In this document: one piece after another, positions 5,750 through 6,413 of the stretch
Layout of the letters: each line of letters begins with the position of its first letter
Numbering within the stretch: position 1 is the stretch's first letter
Assembly: GCA_030042755.1 (NCBI GenBank)
Contig: JASHZC010000066.1
Coordinates: 1-6,413 of the forward strand
Length of the DNA: 6,413 nucleotides
Source of the DNA: Vulcanimicrobiota bacterium
GTDB lineage: Bacteria; Eremiobacterota; Eremiobacteria; Baltobacterales; Baltobacteraceae
Direction: 5' to 3'
Notes under the pieces: model-generated
Told to the model about the DNA's origin: nothing
Databases searched by the model: none
The model's input: the letters and a program-made list of their open reading frames with translations, nothing else
Made by a program: the position numbers and the translations under genes

Positions 5750-6225
5750 GCGTTTCTGCTCACCAGCACGCTGTTCGAGGGCGGAGGAATGTAACCGCGA
5801 CGCTTGTACGTTCGCGGGGTGTCGCTTGCGGCGCGTTGCAGTGCCTCGGTGATCTTCACGAGGCGACGCATACCGCTCGCGATCAATGCCTTATTGTTGC
5901 CGTTGGTAATCCTCAGGCCGATCGACGTCGTGGTCAATTCGACCAGGCGCTGATTGAGCGTTGGCCACAGCGCACGCGGAGCGTAAAGACAAACCTGTCG
6001 TAGCGTCAGCGATCCGAAGCCGCGAATCTGCATGCCGCGCCGGCGCCCTGACGCAGCGTGATAGTCTCTTCGCGCTCGATCGAGCGTCCGTTCGCTGGCC
6101 ATGATCTGCGTCGCTTCGCTCTTGACGAGCGCCTTGGTCAGGTCGAGCGCCGCCTCGTGCGTGCGCTTGAGCTGAATCGACTCTTCATGCAACGCCGCCG
6201 CGAATGCGTCCCACGAGTCGTTCAC
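5746..6225 (-). CDS. flgN: FlgN-like export chaperone for FlgK/FlgL
   Basis: This encodes a 159-residue, mostly helical protein starting at GTG. FlgN-family chaperones bind the C-terminal helices of FlgK and FlgL and deliver them to the export gate. Visible features are a long amphipathic N-terminal helix with ALDLTKALVKSEATQI (26-41), an Arg-rich turn (48-68), and a second helix after NGNNKALI (108-115), whose Asn pair matches FlgN. A Pro/Ser tail after TYKRRGYIPPP (139-149) resembles the FlgN TYG-G ending. It is basic, with many more Arg than Lys. The GTG is chosen over a longer frame because GGAGG lies eight bases upstream and it gives a GTGA overlap with flgJ; the extra N-terminal residues of the longer frame are Arg-rich out-of-frame flgJ sequence. 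Similarity is weak, so the call rests on shape, short motifs and position before flgK. Confidence 0.8.
   Translation of the reverse strand: MNDSWDAFAAALHEESIQLKRTHEAALDLTKALVKSEATQIMASERTLDRARRDYHAASGRRRGMQIRGFGSLTLRQVCLYAPRALWPTLNQRLVELTTTSIGLRITNGNNKALIASGMRRLVKITEALQRAASDTPRTYKRRGYIPPPSNSVLVSRNA
5759..5764 (-). promoter_or_regulatory. Weak flgK ribosome binding site inside flgN
   Basis: GGTGAG lies 9 bases before the flgK ATG and pairs with the GGUGA part of the extended anti-Shine-Dalgarno target. It is weaker than the other sites in the window, which fits translational coupling through the ATGA overlap with flgN. Confidence 0.45.
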
Positions 6226-6413
6226 GGTTCCGTCCTCCGGTCGACGTCGACGTTGGCCTCGTGGCTCGCGTCGTCGAGTACTTGATTGCGCAGTTGACCC
6301 TCGAGTTGTTGTGCCAGACCAAACGCACCGTTCTTGGCAATCGCCTGTGCGCGTTCGTCGTTGAGCATGCCCTGCCACGTCTGCTCCGACGCCGACTCCT
6401 CACCGAAAATCGA
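6222..6413 (-). CDS. flgJ: FlgJ-type rod-binding protein, C-terminal fragment (cut by window edge)
   Basis: The frame is open from the window edge to a TGA at 6222 and gives the last 63 residues. They include QTWQGMLNDERAQAIAK and GAFGLAQQLEGQL, which match the end of the FlgJ rod-binding domain (a Met-Leu-x-x-Glu-x-Ala-x-x-Ile/Leu-Ala pattern, then GLA and a hydrophobic helix). FlgJ caps or guides rod assembly in the periplasm. The protein stops soon after this domain, with only a short charged tail (about 47-63), so it lacks the C-terminal muramidase domain of the Salmonella two-domain FlgJ. It overlaps flgN by GTGA. The N-terminus is outside the window. Confidence 0.8.
   Translation of the reverse strand, partial: SIFGEESASEQTWQGMLNDERAQAIAKNGAFGLAQQLEGQLRNQVLDDASHEANVDVDRRTEP
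6234..6238 (-). promoter_or_regulatory. flgN Shine-Dalgarno within flgJ
   Basis: GGAGG stands eight bases before the flgN GTG, inside the last codons of flgJ. It is the reason for choosing this GTG rather than an upstream ATG in the same frame. Confidence 0.7.

Noticed and set aside
5006..5794. Plus-strand open frame (262 codons) opposite the 5' part of flgK
   Set aside because: Same Arg-rich shadow composition and no conserved motif; flgK on the other strand explains the sequence.
6226..6378. N-terminal extension of FlgN to an ATG at 6378
   Set aside because: The 51 additional residues are Arg/Thr-rich out-of-frame sequence of flgJ, while the GTG at 6225 has a good Shine-Dalgarno and gives normal FlgN length.

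Overview
The window is a compact piece of a flagellar gene cluster, read entirely on the minus strand (right to left). In transcription order it holds the 3' end of a FlgJ-type rod-binding protein gene (cut by the window edge), a FlgN-type export chaperone, the two hook-filament junction proteins FlgK and FlgL, the assembly/regulatory factor FliW, the RNA-binding regulator CsrA, and a flagellin. A strong hairpin terminator closes the unit. There are no RNA genes, mobile elements, CRISPR arrays or tRNAs, and the longest gene-free stretch is 107 bases.

The DNA is GC-rich. Genes are tightly packed: flgJ/flgN and flgN/flgK overlap by 4 bases (GTGA and ATGA), and flgK/flgL are 15 bases apart, with the flgL Shine-Dalgarno built on the flgK stop codon. 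The order flgN-flgK-flgL-fliW-csrA-flagellin matches the late-flagellar block known from Bacillus and other bacteria that use the FliW-CsrA switch. The FlgJ neighbour is more typical of bacteria with a gram-negative style rod operon. The window alone does not fix the phylum. A deep-branching, GC-rich diderm lineage (for example Vulcanimicrobiota/Eremiobacterota or a deltaproteobacterial-type group) is only a guess.

How the genes fit together: FlgN should hold FlgK and FlgL in the cytoplasm for export, FlgK and FlgL join hook to filament, and flagellin forms the filament. In the known FliW-CsrA circuit, CsrA blocks flagellin translation until flagellin export frees FliW to sequester CsrA. All three partners are side by side here.

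The most interesting region is the 107-base gap between csrA and flagellin (1321-1427). It carries a near-perfect sigma-28 promoter (TAAA-N15-GCCGATAC). Its predicted transcript begins almost exactly at a 10-bp hairpin whose loop displays ACGGA, and it ends at a Shine-Dalgarno embedded in AUGGAGGA. This is the two-site layout expected for CsrA repression of flagellin mRNA, visible by eye. The csrA ribosome binding site also looks like a CsrA target and can be folded into hairpins.
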